This document shows, piece by piece, positions 36,782-48,919 of a DNA stretch of 64,000 nt; within the stretch, counting starts at the first letter, position 1, and every line of letters begins with the position of its first letter. Source of the stretch: Sinotaia quadrata (Eukaryota; Mollusca; Gastropoda; Architaenioglossa; Viviparidae). Under the pieces are notes generated by a model, which was given only the letters and a program-made list of their open reading frames with translations, was not told where the DNA came from and ran no database searches. The translations under genes were made by a program, and so were the position numbers. The stretch spans positions 28,967,564 through 29,031,563 of the forward strand of contig CM054177.1 of assembly GCA_028829895.1 (NCBI GenBank), given 5' to 3'.

Positions 36782-39700
36782 CATATCACAAAAATTATTC
36801 AATTAATAACTAATTAGGAAACCTGCATTAAACACATGGAATTAGAAACTAGAGGTAATTCCAATTCCATAAAAGAATTTAACTTCTTACTTTAGTTATA
36901 CTAGCAAAATCCCACCTATTTCCCAAGTTTTATTTATTACAAGTAATACAGAATCTTCTTTTTTCACTATCAAACCAAAGAAAAGCAAATGACAAAAGAC
37001 AATCAGTAACTGTCAAACCCCATGTCCTTGGGAGGATCTTGGTGCACTCATTCTAGGGACATTGCTAAATTGTTACACAATCACTTTATAGTACATAGTA
37101 CTCACTGTGCACTCTAGGACATTGCTAAATTGTTACACAATCACTTTATAGTACTAGTACTCACTGTGCACTATAGGACATTGCTAAGTTGTTACACAAT
37201 CACTTTATAGTACATAGTACTCACTGTGCACTCTAGGACATTGCTAAGTTGTTACACAATCACTTTATAGTACATAGTACTCACTGTGCACTCTAGGACA
37301 TTGCTAAGTTGTTACACAATCACTTTATAGTACATAGTACTCACTGTGCACTCTAGGACATTGCTAAGTTGTTACACAATCACTTTATAGTACATAGTAC
37401 TCACTGTGCACTCTAGGACATTGCTAAGTTGTTACACACCATAACTGACTGTATAGTATAGAGTTCTCATTGTGCACTCTAGGACATAGCTGTTATACAC
37501 CAGTAACTGGCTTTATAGTGTACAGTGCTTGTTGTGTGCACTAGGATGTGGCTAAGTTAAACTGGCTACACCAGTAAATGACTTTATAGTATATATTACT
37601 CATTGTGAACTCTAGGACATATCAAAGCTGTTACATACAGTAACTTACATTTCAGTTTATATTACTCAGTGTACATACTCTAGAATATGTCAAAGTTGTT
37701 ACATATCAATAACTGACATTGCAGTTTACATCACACAAGAGGAGGTACAGGCTGATGTAAACTTTTAATATTATAATAATACTAGTAGCAAATTAGAGCC
37801 AACACCAACACATCAAATATTTTACCGATACAAGATATGAGTTATGATGGAGAATGCAAAACATCTCTTTTCATTATTTAAAAAAAATAGGGCAACCTGC
37901 TTAACTGCAAAGGCTTCAAATCATGTCTTTGTAATGCCCATAAACTGAACTTGCACTTATCTGAAATGCATATACATATATATATATGAACATGTACATG
38001 CGTGTACCTAATCAGTGTCAGAAGCACTATTTTACATGTTGCTAAATGATTTACTTACAGACATACTTGATACATTTACTGTGCATAGAAATTATTTTAA
38101 AGTGTAAGATTAAAATTAAAAAATTGAAATAACAAAGATATAAATGTAGATCTATATCAGATAAACTGCAATTGAATTATGCTAATGCAAAAGTTATCAA
38201 TGAATTATTATAATGTACAGTTATCAACAACAAACAGTAAAATTACACTGAATTTATATCTGATACTTTACAGATGCATGATTAGTTTAACTTCATTTGC
38301 CAAGATTTTAGAATGCAGCTATGCATATACATAGTTTAACATATTCTTCTTCAATGCTGAAAACTGTTTGCAAATCTGATAGCAAAGATTCCATTCTTCA
38401 TCAGGTGTATTAACTTTAAAATAAAGTAATAAAAGAGTTACTTTCCCACAGTAAATAATAGTAGACCAAATGCAGCTACACTAAACTCCTACTTCTACCC
38501 TGTAGGTACATAACTGTACACTAAACTCCTAGTCCTAATCTATGTACAAAACTTTACACTAAACTCCTTCTACCTTGTGTACATAACTTCAATATAAGTG
38601 CCTAGTCATAATCAAAGTATATATAACTTTACTCTAAACTCCTCGTTCCACCCTGTGTACATAACTTTACACTACGCTCCTAGTTCTACCCTGTGTATAT
38701 AACTTTACTCTAAACTCCTAGTTCTACCCTGTGTACATAACTTTACACTACGCTCCTAGTTCTACCCTGTGTACATAACTTTACTCTAAACTCCTAGTTC
38801 TACCCTGTGTAATTAACTTTACACTATGCTCCTAGTTCTACCCTGTGTACATAACTTTACTCTAAACTCTTAGTTCTACCCTGTGTACAGAACTTTACAC
38901 TACGCTCCTAGTTCTACCCTGTGTACATAACTTTACTCTAAACTCCAAGTTCTACCGTTTTACACTACGCTCCTAGTTCTAACCTGTGTATATAACTTTA
39001 CTATAAGTGCCTAGTCATAACCAATATACATGTGTATATATAACTTTACACTATCCTCCTAGTCCTAACCAACATATATATTATGTGCTGAATAAGACAT
39101 ATCTAAGACTATGCTATGCAGATAACCAATTTAAGCAGTTATGTGACATGCATTTATGCAAAGTTAAGTTTATGTAATATATAACAATTTGAACAGGGCT
39201 GGTCAGGCAATGTGAACATTAGCAATATATGCACTGCACAGATACTATATCCGAATTCACTCTTGTTGAGCTTTTATAGAACAAAATAATTTTTTTTTTT
39301 AAAAAGCAAAAATGTTCATAAAGCAGCTGAAACCAATTAGCAAACATGAAAAGTACCGGTTTCTTAATCTAATATAAAAAATAAATTAATTTATTATGAT
39401 TACAGTTATATTTTTCCCCCAATTATTTCTGTAGGCCCAACAACTTTCAATTAAGTCTTAATATTTGTGTATTACATAATTTATTATGATTATATCATTT
39501 TCCAGTTACTTCTATGGACCCAACAATTTTCAATTAAGTCTTAATATTTGTGTAATAACATTTTATTTATTATGATTCCAGTTATGGTTTTCCCCAATCA
39601 TTTCTGCAGGTCCAACAACTTTCAATTAAGTCTTAGTATTTGTGTAATAATATAATTTATTATGATTATAATTAATTTTTTTCAGTTACTTTTGTAATTC

Positions 39701-40025
39701 TGTCAAAAATCTAAATTAACATATAAACAATCAGGCTTATGCAGAAATTACTTTAAAAAAAAAAAAATTGTTTATTATGCAGTTTTGATGCCAATATGCA
39801 AGAATCAAATTCAAACAAACCTTATAAAATTGGGTTCTGTATTTGAGCACTGATCAGTGATCTTTTCCTCATTCTCAGTTACACAAAACTTTTTTCATTC
39901 TTCCTTTTTCCGTAATAACTACCTGTACCTTACCCTGTCCATTTGTCAGTAGACCACTGAGAAGACCAGACTTTAGTAATGAGAGGAAGATTCTGCAACT
40001 TTTCATCACTGTATATTCGACTCAT
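31286..40025 (-). CDS. ARPIN: Arpin, Arp2/3 complex inhibitor, complete coding region, 6 coding exons
   Basis: Arpin inhibits the Arp2/3 complex at lamellipodia downstream of Rac and steers cell migration through its acidic C-terminal tail. Coding exons (minus strand, in order): 40025-39934, 36652-36574, 36029-35897, 35011-34805, 33240-33086, 31294-31286. Phases agree throughout and give 224 aa; the human protein is about 226 aa. Family landmarks are the start MSRIYSDEKLQN, GVLVEGVVIARH, FYILQVKPSRAHRR, GQEIEPNFSQTTKVSTGF followed by SSYKVEAKGNTDRL, then GSSWTDKIMAAK and the tail DDEWDD. The tail carries the Trp followed by acidic residues that bind Arp2/3. The last coding exon contributes only Asp-Asp and TGA. 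All introns are GT-AG. The start codon lies 21 bp inside an exon whose acceptor would be at 40047-40048, so a non-coding first exon upstream is likely. Introns are long and rich in minisatellites. Confidence 0.97.
31735..31950. repeat. minisatellite in the last Arpin intron, 33-bp unit, about 7 copies
   Basis: Units contain GATAAATCTTTACAGGGC and AGGTATCAAATAT, with substitutions in each copy. Confidence 0.88.
32865..33055. repeat. tandem duplication in the last Arpin intron, about 85-bp unit
   Basis: TCATCATGGCCTATTCT through CCCATTGTGAAAAACAGCAG occurs twice, almost identically. Confidence 0.92.
33710..33850. repeat. tandem duplication, about 60-bp unit, 2 copies plus partial
   Basis: CATTAACCAATTCAAAGACA and AAGGACTGAGAAATCTTACT occur twice, within an Arpin intron. 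Confidence 0.9.
34480..34790. repeat. degenerate repeat in an Arpin intron next to exon 4
   Basis: Segments with TATTAACTCACCAAAATATA and TAATGCTCAC recur at 30-45 bp spacing with heavy variation. Confidence 0.65.
36688..36776. repeat. (TC)n microsatellite next to Arpin exon 2
   Basis: About 44 TC units lie 36 bp upstream (minus strand) of the acceptor of the second coding exon; read in the sense direction of Arpin the tract is (GA)n. Confidence 0.97.
37050..37735. repeat. minisatellite, 60-bp unit, 6-7 uniform copies then decayed copies
   Basis: Units contain CTAGGACATTGCTAAGTTGT and CACTTTATAGTACATAGTAC. The right part from 37440 preserves only pieces. The array is inside the first coding-region intron of Arpin. 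Confidence 0.95.
38470..39070. repeat. minisatellite, about 40-bp half-units pairing into about 80-bp units
   Basis: CCTAGTTCTACCCTGTGTAC and ATAACTTTAC recur; alternate half-units end in CTCTAAACTC or CACTACGCTC, so the array has a two-unit higher order. Confidence 0.93.
39380..39690. repeat. tandem repeat, about 95-105 bp unit, 3 copies
   Basis: CAACTTTCAATTAAGTCTTA and TTTATTATGATTA recur three times with indels, just downstream of the first coding exon of Arpin. Confidence 0.88.
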
Positions 40026-40500
40026 TTCTGAATGCTCTGCTGCCTTCTGCAAAACAATTTGTGAAATGAATGAATGCATTAAAAAATACTGTTCAATTCT
40101 AGCAATAATGAAAATGCAAAGAGTTAATTTGTCAAAACTGACATGAACAAATGAAATAAAATAAACAAATGAAAAGGTTAAACAAATATAATTTTCTTTA
40201 CTTACATTCAGCCTTTTCAATAAATTTATACACCTTTGTTGTGTTTGAAAACTAAAACTACTTCAAAATAATTAAAAAATATATAATATTTTTATAATTT
40301 AAATATGATATGAAACTGAAACTTGTATATGTAGACTTTTATAATGATGTTTTAGAAATAAAAGTACAAAAATATAAAATTACACAGCTTAAGCAAAGGT
40401 GGTAAAAGAAGAGTTTTAAAGTTTTGAGTGAGACTACATGTATCATTTATAATACTAATAGTAAAAGTGCCTTCAAATTACAAATAAAGAAAAACAAAAG

Positions 40501-40932
40501 ACTGCTTTAATAACAAATGTGGATAGTACTTTTTTAACAGATACACCTACTTGAGTTATTGGTGTCAAATTGAGTTATTTATCAGTTTATGCTAAATGTC
40601 ATATATGCCAAACACACTAACGGTTGTCCTGACTAAACCAATGTTAGCAATGAGTCTTTTATGGCTTGCCTCTGAAAAGTGAGTGTTAAAATTTAATTGT
40701 TAAAAAAATAAAAGTGACTGCTTTAATAACAAATGTGGATAGTAATTAGTATTTTTTAACAGATATGCCTACTTGAGTTATTTGAGTCAAATTGAGTTAT
40801 TTATCAGTTTATGCTAAATGTCACATATGCCAAACACTAACGGTTGTCCTGACTAAACCAATGTTGGCAATGAGTCTTTTATGGCTTGCCTCTGAAAAGT
40901 GAGTGTTAAAATTTAATTGTTAAAAAAATAAA
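40501..40932. repeat. 216-bp tandem duplication upstream of the Arpin start codon
   Basis: The segment beginning ACTGCTTTAATAACAAATGT at 40501 is repeated from 40717 with few changes. It lies in the proposed first intron or promoter of Arpin. Confidence 0.95.
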
Positions 40933-41585
40933 ATAATCCTCATTTCTTCTAGTTCTATAATTAGTTGAACCAAATATACCTACTATAAAGACAAACAACG
41001 CAAAATGATCATTAGGATGGGTGTTTGTTGTATAACTGTACATAGTTCTGTAATATAGGCCTAATGTTTCAAAAAGAAAGAACAGAGAATATTGAATACA
41101 AAATATTTGTCTTTTATCTCTTACTCTTACAAGTCTTAGTCGTATACTTGTTGATAGGTGTTAGAATTTACATAAATAGAAGTAATAGTATAGATTTTAA
41201 TTTTCAATCTAATAGCTACAGCTGGTATTTTAAATGTGTATATTCAGTCTGTTAAGTGTTATTATTAGGCTACAATTTAGTATTTAGTAACCAGCTGATG
41301 CATTTTCATCGCATACTAAATAAGCAAATAAAGTCCGCTTTGCACCAAGCTTAATGTGACTGAGAACATCAACACTCAATATGGAAATGACTCACTTAAA
41401 AAGTACGAATGCATATAGATTAACATAATAAAAATCAATTTAATACGTCGGTTATCTTAATTTTGGGAACTTGGTGGATTCTTAAATACTTTTAGGTAGG
41501 CTTACTTTTTTCGACACTCACAATAATTTTAAACAAATACATTACATTTTCATTTATAAGAAATTAATAAAGAATTTGTACTTAC

Positions 41586-41720
41586 AACAATTATACGTAA
41601 GGTATTCTTGTCAACACTTTTTACTTTAGTTCTTTTAGTGAAATATCAACTTTGTGATTATTTTTTAATTATTTTTTGCAGCTTTTGTGCAGTCGAGAGA
41701 AAAATCACGCTCCTGTCTCG
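41586..41720 (-). other. candidate non-coding first exon of the Arpin gene
   Basis: On the minus strand a consensus donor (GTAAGT) begins at 41585. The first coding exon of Arpin has an acceptor-like TTTTGCAG ending at 40047, 21 bp before its ATG. Together these suggest a 5' UTR exon ending at 41586. The upstream limit is a guess. The exon has only a very short ATG frame and could not contribute protein. If the acceptor is not used, transcription would instead start near 40.1 kb. Confidence 0.35.
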
Positions 41721-42734
41721 AGCATTTTAACCAGGAAGGAAATATATAGCATAATTCCAGCTCATACAATGATTTTCCTCACTAAAAGTGTTACTCCATG
41801 CTATTTATGTAGCAACTTCCTCAATCACTTAAATAAACAAGTGTGATTTGAACTCATTCGTCTTGGGTTTGTTGACATCTGCTGAAAAACTGAGTGGCAT
41901 CCCTTGAGCAAAAACTTCTTCGTACGAGTTACAATTTTGATGGATTTTGACCCCTGCTACTAGAAACACACAGCTCTCGAAGCTTTTGACTCCTCCGTCC
42001 TAAACTATATTTTAAAAAGTAATAATAACTTATGTTTGAAATATGCTTTTGAATGACTCTCCCGATTTCAATGTTCTAGTATTTAATTCTTCTCAATGCG
42101 CATTACTTATTCCTTATGATATCTTATGAATACTTAGGGAAATATACAGCAGTAATGAAAATAAACAACAAAACAATGGGCTCACATACATTCAAACAAT
42201 TTTATAATAGGAAGATATTTCTATAGACAGAACTGAGGCCCTCTCGTGACATTAACTATACTTATATAATTCTCATTTGCAGTCATGATCGATTTGATTT
42301 ACATACAATTAGTGTTTATACTATACATTTCCTCAAAAGCTTCCTGCTCAAAGTTAAACTATAGCTGTTTTTTTTTTTAAGTTGTAAGAAAAACTTTTGT
42401 TACACTCCACATTGTCACAAATCATCACATGTGACCGCTTTCCCCGGTCAGTTCGTGATGTCATAAATGGACAGATCCTGGCTGACCAACAGCCTATGGG
42501 ACTGTCCGCATAAAGTGCGTCAAGCAGGAGGTGGTGGTGAGGGTATGAGGGAAAAAATTTGTGTTTTGACAAAGGGTGAGGGGGGGGGGTGTTCCGGTCC
42601 ACAAATTGTACTATCACATTTTGTTTTTAACGGTTTGTTGTTTAACCAACAAATAACAAACAATATTTGCATATTATAGAAATGTACTGTAATATTTAGA
42701 CATGGCTTATCAGCAAAAAGTTAGGCAACTAGTA
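41721..42734. other. 5' flank of Arpin, no other gene seen
   Basis: Mixed unique DNA. Near 42579-42590 a run of ten G lies in a G-rich context. An 87-aa minus frame at 42354-42617 has no family features. Confidence 0.5.
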
Positions 42735-42860
42735 GATGGATGGATGGTTGGTTGGTAGGTAGGTAGGTAGGTGGATGGATGGATGGTAGGTAGGTAGGAG
42801 GTGGATGGATGGATGGATGGTAAGTAGGCAGGTGGATGGGTGGATAGATGGAGAGAGAGA
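42735..42860. repeat. (GGAT/GGTA)n microsatellite with interruptions
   Basis: GGATGGAT and GGTAGGTA blocks alternate through the stretch. Confidence 0.95.
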
Positions 42861-43009
42861 AGAAATGGCCTCCATCCAGAGCTGTACACAACAAATTTCG
42901 AAATTGCTTTGCTTTATTTCCAAGTCAATCAGTCAAAGCAGTGAATAAATGACAGATTTGGGTGTAGGCCCTGCATTATATCCCTAAGTAAATCAGATTA
43001 ATTTACTAT

Positions 43010-43330
43010 ATCATTGACACTAAATAAATGAGAATACTACAAATTATTATACTATGTCAATGAGTAAATCATATATATTTAATTATCAGACTATATCACT
43101 GGGTGAATCATATTATCAGACTGTATCAATGAGCGAATTATATTATCATATTGCATCACTAAGTAAATTATATTACTATTTCACTGATGAATCATATATT
43201 ACTATTTCACTGATGAATCATAATATAATACTATAATACTGACTGAATTATATAATCATACTGTATCACTGAGTAAATCATATTATATTGCTATATCACT
43301 GCTATATTGCTATATACTCGATGAATGAGT
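43010..43330. repeat. degenerate repeat
   Basis: ATCACTGAGTAAATCATATT-like segments recur every 30-40 bp with heavy variation. Confidence 0.7.
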
Positions 43331-43477
43331 GACTGACTAGGCAAATTATGACGACAAAGTCTCGATATCGTAACTGGACGATAAGAAATTATTCATAACA
43401 AGTCAAGATAGCAAAAAAATATAATTAGCACCCATGATTTTTATCCTTTCACAAAACGATTTTTTAATGCGACTAGT

Positions 43478-43523
43478 AAGTGTGTGTGGAGGTGGGGGAG
43501 AGTGTGTGTAGAGGTGGGGGAGT

Positions 43524-43573
<50 letters not shown>

Positions 43574-43885
43574 AGGTGTGGAGAGTAAGTTTGTGTGGAG
43601 GTGGGGGAGAGTGTGTGTGGAGGTGCGGGGAGTGTGTGTGTGTGTGTGTGTGCGTGTGGAGGTGGGGGAGAGTAAGTCTTTGTAGAGGTGGGGGAGAGTA
43701 AGTGTGTGTAGAGGTGGGGGAGAGTAAGTGTGTGTGGAAGTGGGGGGAGAGTGTGTGTGGAGGTGGGGGGAGTGTGTGTGTGTGTGGAAGTGGGGGGAGA
43801 GTGTGTGTGGAGGTGGGGGAGAGTGGATGTGTGTGGAGGTGGGGGAGAGCAGATGTGTGTGGAGGTGGGGGAGAATAAGTGTGTA
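43478..43885. repeat. G-rich minisatellite with (GT)n blocks
   Basis: GTGGAGGTGGGGGAGAGT alternates with (GT)n of variable length. The + strand is strongly G-rich with regular G5 runs. All long frames on both strands arise from this. Confidence 0.95.
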
Positions 43886-44029
43886 TGGGACCGAAAGAGA
43901 GTATGTGGGCATGGGAGTGGTGGAGGGTAGGAGATTGCATCAATTTCACAAGTACTATGCGGAATCATGCAGTCATGGACGAGCCTGTGCTACTTCAAAT
44001 CAAATCAAAACCATTTCAGCCGAGAGTAT

Positions 44030-44140
44030 TTCCTTAATCCACAACTAGTTCAGCCGAAACTATTTCCTTAATCTACAACTAGTTCAGCCGAAACTATTTC
44101 CTTAATCTACAACCAGTTCAGCCGAAACTATTTCTTTAAT
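44030..44140. repeat. minisatellite, 36-bp unit, about 3 copies
   Basis: Units contain TTCAGCCGAAACTATTTCCT and CTACAACTAG. Confidence 0.92.
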
Positions 44141-45030
44141 CCAAACAACACTATGTGATCCTATGGTGACTGTTTATGTTCCGAATACATTTTGAAAGAC
44201 CACTATTACATGCGTGATACCAGACATTATGATAGAACAAATGACGGTGATACCAGACATTATGATAGAACAAATTAATGACGGTGATCCAAATGCACAC
44301 CCGCGGGTCATTTTGTTTTGTGGCCTGAGCTCATACAAACATTTGTTCTTTAATAATAATATAAAAATTAATCATTTTGATTTAGAAACGTCCCATGAAA
44401 AGCAATGTTTTGCTGCCTGCATTCATCGTCCGTTCGGTTTGAGGTCGTGTCCTTAGTTTCAGCATCTCGTGAAATAACAGTTGTTCTTACGCCTTGTTTC
44501 ATAATAACGAACTCTGGCGCAAGGCTTGCTGGCTTGCATTGTGCGGTGTTTACAGGATTGTTCACATCTCAGTTACCACATAATTTTGCGATATCTATGG
44601 ATTTTATTAGTATGAATGGTATTGCAGCTTAGCTGAATTAAGAGAATATTGTTAAAGCTGAATATAGCTTGTCTATTTCTAATTCTCAGTAATAACGGTG
44701 TACTCAACAATTTTTTTTGTACCCCTCAAAATGAACACGAACAATAAAAGAGAGAGATTGATGAGGTGATCAATGAGGAAAAACTAGTTTCTATTCCTTG
44801 AAAATAATGGAAAACTGTAATATCGTGTATGCCTAAAGACCATAGAAAGGGCAAAGGGGCATAATATTCGCTGGGATTATAAAACAGTATGCCAGGTCGG
44901 TAGGAATGTCGCAATCTGATATTTTGAAGGACTTGAAAATACATCGAAACCAAAAGGATGCGCAATGTATATTGAAGAAGCCTCAAGCTGTAAAATTTAC
45001 TGCATCGTAGGAAGATGCTCTGGTGCCTAT
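44141..45030. other. no gene supported; short duplication at 44215-44285
   Basis: ATACCAGACATTATGATAGA occurs twice. 44400-44560 is richer in GC than its surroundings and could hold an exon, but no frame shows a recognisable protein. Confidence 0.45.
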
Positions 45031-45485
45031 GGCAAAAGTAAGTTATTGTGAGATGGAAAGTTGATAACGAAATGTGCAAATAAAGAAGGCAAAAGTAAGT
45101 TATTGTGAGATGGAAAGTTGATAACGAAATGTGCAAATAAAGAAGGCAAAAGTAAGTTATTGTGAGATGGAAAGTTGATAACGAAATGTGCAAATAAAAA
45201 GGCAAAAATAAGTTATTGTGAGATGGAAAGTTGATAACGAAATGTGCAAATAAAGAAGGCAAAAATAAGTTATTGAGAGATGGAAAGTTTATAACGAAAT
45301 GTGCAAATAAAGAAGGCAAAAGTAAGTTATTGTGAGATGGAAAGTTGATAACGAAATGTGCAAATAAAAAGGCAAAAATAAGTTATTGTGAGATGGAAAG
45401 TTGATAACGAAATGTGCAAATAAAAAGGCAAAAATAAGTTACTTAGAGATGGAAGGTTGATAATGAAATGTGCAAATAAAGAAGG
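45031..45485. repeat. minisatellite, 57-bp unit, 8 copies
   Basis: Units contain AAGTAAGTTATTGTGAGATG and AACGAAATGTGCAAATAAAG. A 3-bp shorter sub-type alternates with the full type. Confidence 0.96.
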
Positions 45486-45520
45486 TACAAGTGTTTGGGG
45501 AAGACAAAAGCTGCCCCCCC

Positions 45521-45551
<31 letters not shown>

Positions 45552-45889
45552 GATTTCTCATCAAACAATTGCATCGAGAGAAAGACAGTGGTTTGTTGAA
45601 AACCACGTGATTGACTTTCATTATTTCTCTGAAATTCTACTCTCATTTCCGTGATGATATCCATGCACTTGATTATATATTTATGTTAACTTCTACTAAT
45701 GCCTATGCTCAAATAAACTGAATAATTTTCCAGTGTTAATCGAGCATTTTTTGTTAAGGGATGTAAATGTCACTGCTCTTTGATTATATTCATATTTTGT
45801 ATATTTGATTGTTGGTTTAATAAATTTATTGACCTTCTTACACATATTGATAACCATATGTTGGAGAGACAGTGGGTGGACGGGAATTC

Positions 45890-46165
45890 GCTAAGTATAG
45901 ATTAAAAGACAGACTGTCTTCTCCTTTGGTAAAACGTTTCCACCTACGGAAATATTGTGTAACAGTAAATGTTTGTCTTTAATGTTGTGGAAGAGAGAAA
46001 ACGTTTACAGCGCCCGCATATCCGCCAAATGAGAGAGACGAGTGGCGTCTTTGGGAGGAATTATTAACAACATAAATTGAGATTCTCATCACTTGTAATT
46101 AGTTATGGATGATTAAATAATAATAATCATCATAACCGATAACTAAGTTGGCGCATCATCACAGA
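45890..46165 (+). repeat. dispersed repeat, copy 2
   Basis: This is the second copy of the repeat seen inverted in ATP6V1D intron 3. Similarity runs through the central block around TTTGTCTTTAATGTTGTGGA to a right part near AAGTTGGCG. Several small indels separate the copies. There is no reading frame and no obvious terminal repeat. Confidence 0.8.
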
Positions 46166-47009
46166 TACACATTTACTTTGTCTTCTGCATTTTTGGCTAA
46201 CATGATGTCACTTGCGTGCACTGAACGTGACCTTACAAGGTCAGATTCGGAATGCGTTACAATTTACTTAGACATTTGGATGCTTTCCGTAAGATGCTTT
46301 AGCTATTTGGTGGGTAAGGAAAAATGGTTTTGCACTTTGCTTCTCGTCATGAACTGACAGCAGATGACGTCAGGGCAGATTTTCCAAGCTTTGTAAAAGA
46401 AATCTGAAACTGTTTCTAGCGGGTTTGACGAGAGATTTTCGCTGAATTTGACTAACTAAAGCGCAGTCTCCAATTCGCTTAACAATCTAATTGGCGCTAG
46501 TGTAAAAACATATCTTGACTGAACACATCGTTGTTTTTGTACTATTTTATCTTGAGATAAAGAACATTGCTGCTAATATGATACAGGACGTATCTTGATA
46601 GATTAAATCATTATTGCTGGGTGATTACCGGACATATCTTGGTAAAACAGATCATTATTGATGGGTGATATCAAACATACCCTGAAAACCACTTTATCTC
46701 AAGAAAACATCAAAAAGGAAAGTGGTAGGAAATTTAAATACAATCGAACTAGAAGTTGTATGTTTTTATGTTGTGGCTGTTGTTGTACAGTGGCAGTGTA
46801 TTTACCAATTATGTGATAATACTAATGTGATTGATTCACTGTTTATTCGATTTTAAGAGGTTTCGAAATTCTGCTATATTGACTTTTACTCAACAAAACG
46901 GTAAATTATTATAACTATGGATTGCATTATTAATAATGGTACTGGCATTTGTAAGATCATGAAAAATGTGCAATGATAGAGGCTTTAAACAAGTAGATTG
47001 TTTTCCTTT
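46166..47009. other. spacer without a gene
   Basis: A weak repeat of GACATATCTTGGTAAA-like text occurs at 46510-46690. A 69-aa frame at 46148-46357 overlaps the dispersed repeat and is not convincing. Confidence 0.5.
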
Positions 47010-47010
47010 C

Positions 47011-47240
<230 letters not shown>

Positions 47241-48177
47241 GTGAGAATTGTGCAATAAACTGGTCATTATTGTTGTGTACCATGTTTACTGTGAAAGAAA
47301 CAGGTCAACATTGCTTTGTGTATGCATACTGTGAAAAGAAACGGGTCAATATTTCTAGGTGTTCCCAGTCATATCCTGGACAAAAGCATGGGGGAGGGGT
47401 GTTGGAGAGAAAGAAAAAATGTCATGGATGTTCATGCATATTTTGTAAGAAATAGATCAGTAACAGACAACTGGAATCATCTCTGCGACACACTAGAAAA
47501 GCGGGCGGTTAAGGATGGGGGGGGGGGAGTGAGAGAGAATAGGAACACGAGAAGAAGGAAGAGAGAGAAGCAATGCAAAAGTTGTGTTTGGAATTGATTT
47601 TGGCGTTTTACGTCAGTACGTCATTACACCGAATTGTACGCAAAGCACTGATCGATTGGTGTGCAGCCTAATTTCAGTTTTTCTGGATTTCTGCATTTGT
47701 TTGAGTTGACAAAATAATAATTTACTGAATGAAGTCAGAGGAATTGTAATCAAGCCAACAAGCGAGTCAATTCAAAATTTCCGAGCTCGACTTACTGTAG
47801 CTAGGTACTTAGTAAATACTAAACACTTGTCAATCAAAATTCCTAGCTAATGTCGGTCAGACTGCATGACTGGTGGTTCATTGGAAATATGTTCACAAAG
47901 GGGATCAATTTCAACGGACATTGTGACTTGTGGTCGGATAAATTTAAGGCGCATGCACGCTTAAAGCACTTTAACACGGAAAAATTTGCCGAGAAATAGC
48001 TTTCAGGGCGAAGTCCAAATATTAGACAAGGAGAGAGCAGGAAAGGGAGATAATTTTGAATACAAGGCTGCAGTTGTAATGGATCCTAGTGAAAGACGTG
48101 GGGCTTGTTTCCAAAGGCAAGGGAATGCTGGAAACGTGATATCCTGGAGCTGCAGCCGTTTGCGAGGCTGCTACTGG
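47241..48177. other. spacer without a supported gene
   Basis: A frame at 47986-48288 runs into the MITE candidate and has no family features. A run of nine G lies near 47519. Confidence 0.5.
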
Positions 48178-48185
48178 GTGCTGCT

Positions 48186-48340
48186 CACGTGCCGTCTTAA
48201 CGCATGGGCACGCTGGGCAGTTGCCCGGGAGCCTCACGAGCATGTTAATCTATGCATGTTTTATTCCTGTGAGTGGTTGTGTAGGTAGGTGCCCCAGTGC
48301 ACTACTCTGTCTGTGGGCCCTTAATACTGTTAAGACGGCC
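48186..48340. mobile_element. candidate MITE with short terminal inverted repeats and 8-bp TSD
   Basis: CCGTCTTAAC at 48192-48201 is repeated in inverted orientation at 48329-48338. The block is flanked by identical 8-mers GTGCTGCT at 48178-48185 and 48341-48348. The inside has GC-rich stretches near both ends and no coding potential. The 8-bp duplication suggests a non-autonomous hAT-like element; the TIRs differ from those of the hAT copy at 53.4 kb. Confidence 0.6.
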
Positions 48341-48634
48341 GTGCTGCTTGTGGCAGCAAGTGATGCAAAGACTCAAGACATTTTCCCTTCACTTTTTCGC
48401 TGCTTGAATCTGAAACACGAATGTAAGTCTCCCTTGGTCTTTCAAATGAATCTTGCACTTAGATCTGTAGGATTTTTCTTCCCTCCACCCTCTATCTCCA
48501 TTTTCTTCAATTTTACATTTGCATCTTTTCCTTTCATTTTATATATTCCTTCCTTCCTTCCTTCCTTCCTCCCTTCCAAAGAACCTTTGCTATGTACCTT
48601 CTATGCTGCAGTAATGCTAAAGAACGAGCAACTT

Positions 48635-48745
48635 TAAGAGAGTAGGCCTATAATATGCGACGAAACTGAATTAATTTGAATTATAACAAGTTGGCCTAAA
48701 ATATGTGACGAAACTGAATTAATTTGAATTATAACAAGTTGGCCT
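48635..48745. repeat. tandem duplication, about 53-bp unit, 2 copies
   Basis: GACGAAACTGAATTAATTTG and AATTATAACAAGTTGGCCT occur twice; a (CTTC)n is nearby at 48550-48570. Confidence 0.93.
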
Positions 48746-48919
48746 CTATATATGTATGTGGGTGTTTAAAATAACCGAATCATTCCAAACATAAACGGTT
48801 TCTTTTCTTGATTACAAGCAATTAAAAATATTAAACTTCAGTGACTCTACGTGACGCGAGAGAATTGGTGTAAGTAAATGTATGGGTAAGATTTCAGTTA
48901 CAAAAGTCCGTTAAGTCCC

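Noticed and set aside
43403..43968. Thr/His/Pro-rich minus-strand frames up to 175 aa
   Set aside because: They are microsatellite (CA)n and G-rich minisatellite translations.
44726..45319. A 197-aa minus frame
   Set aside because: About half is the 57-bp minisatellite; the remainder has no recognisable domain.
45512..45546. Poly-A tract after the 57-bp array, possibly a retroposon tail
   Set aside because: A run of C followed by A lies at the end of the array, but no upstream retroposon body or target duplication was seen.
47986..48288. A 100-aa + frame
   Set aside because: It ends inside the MITE candidate and has no conserved features.
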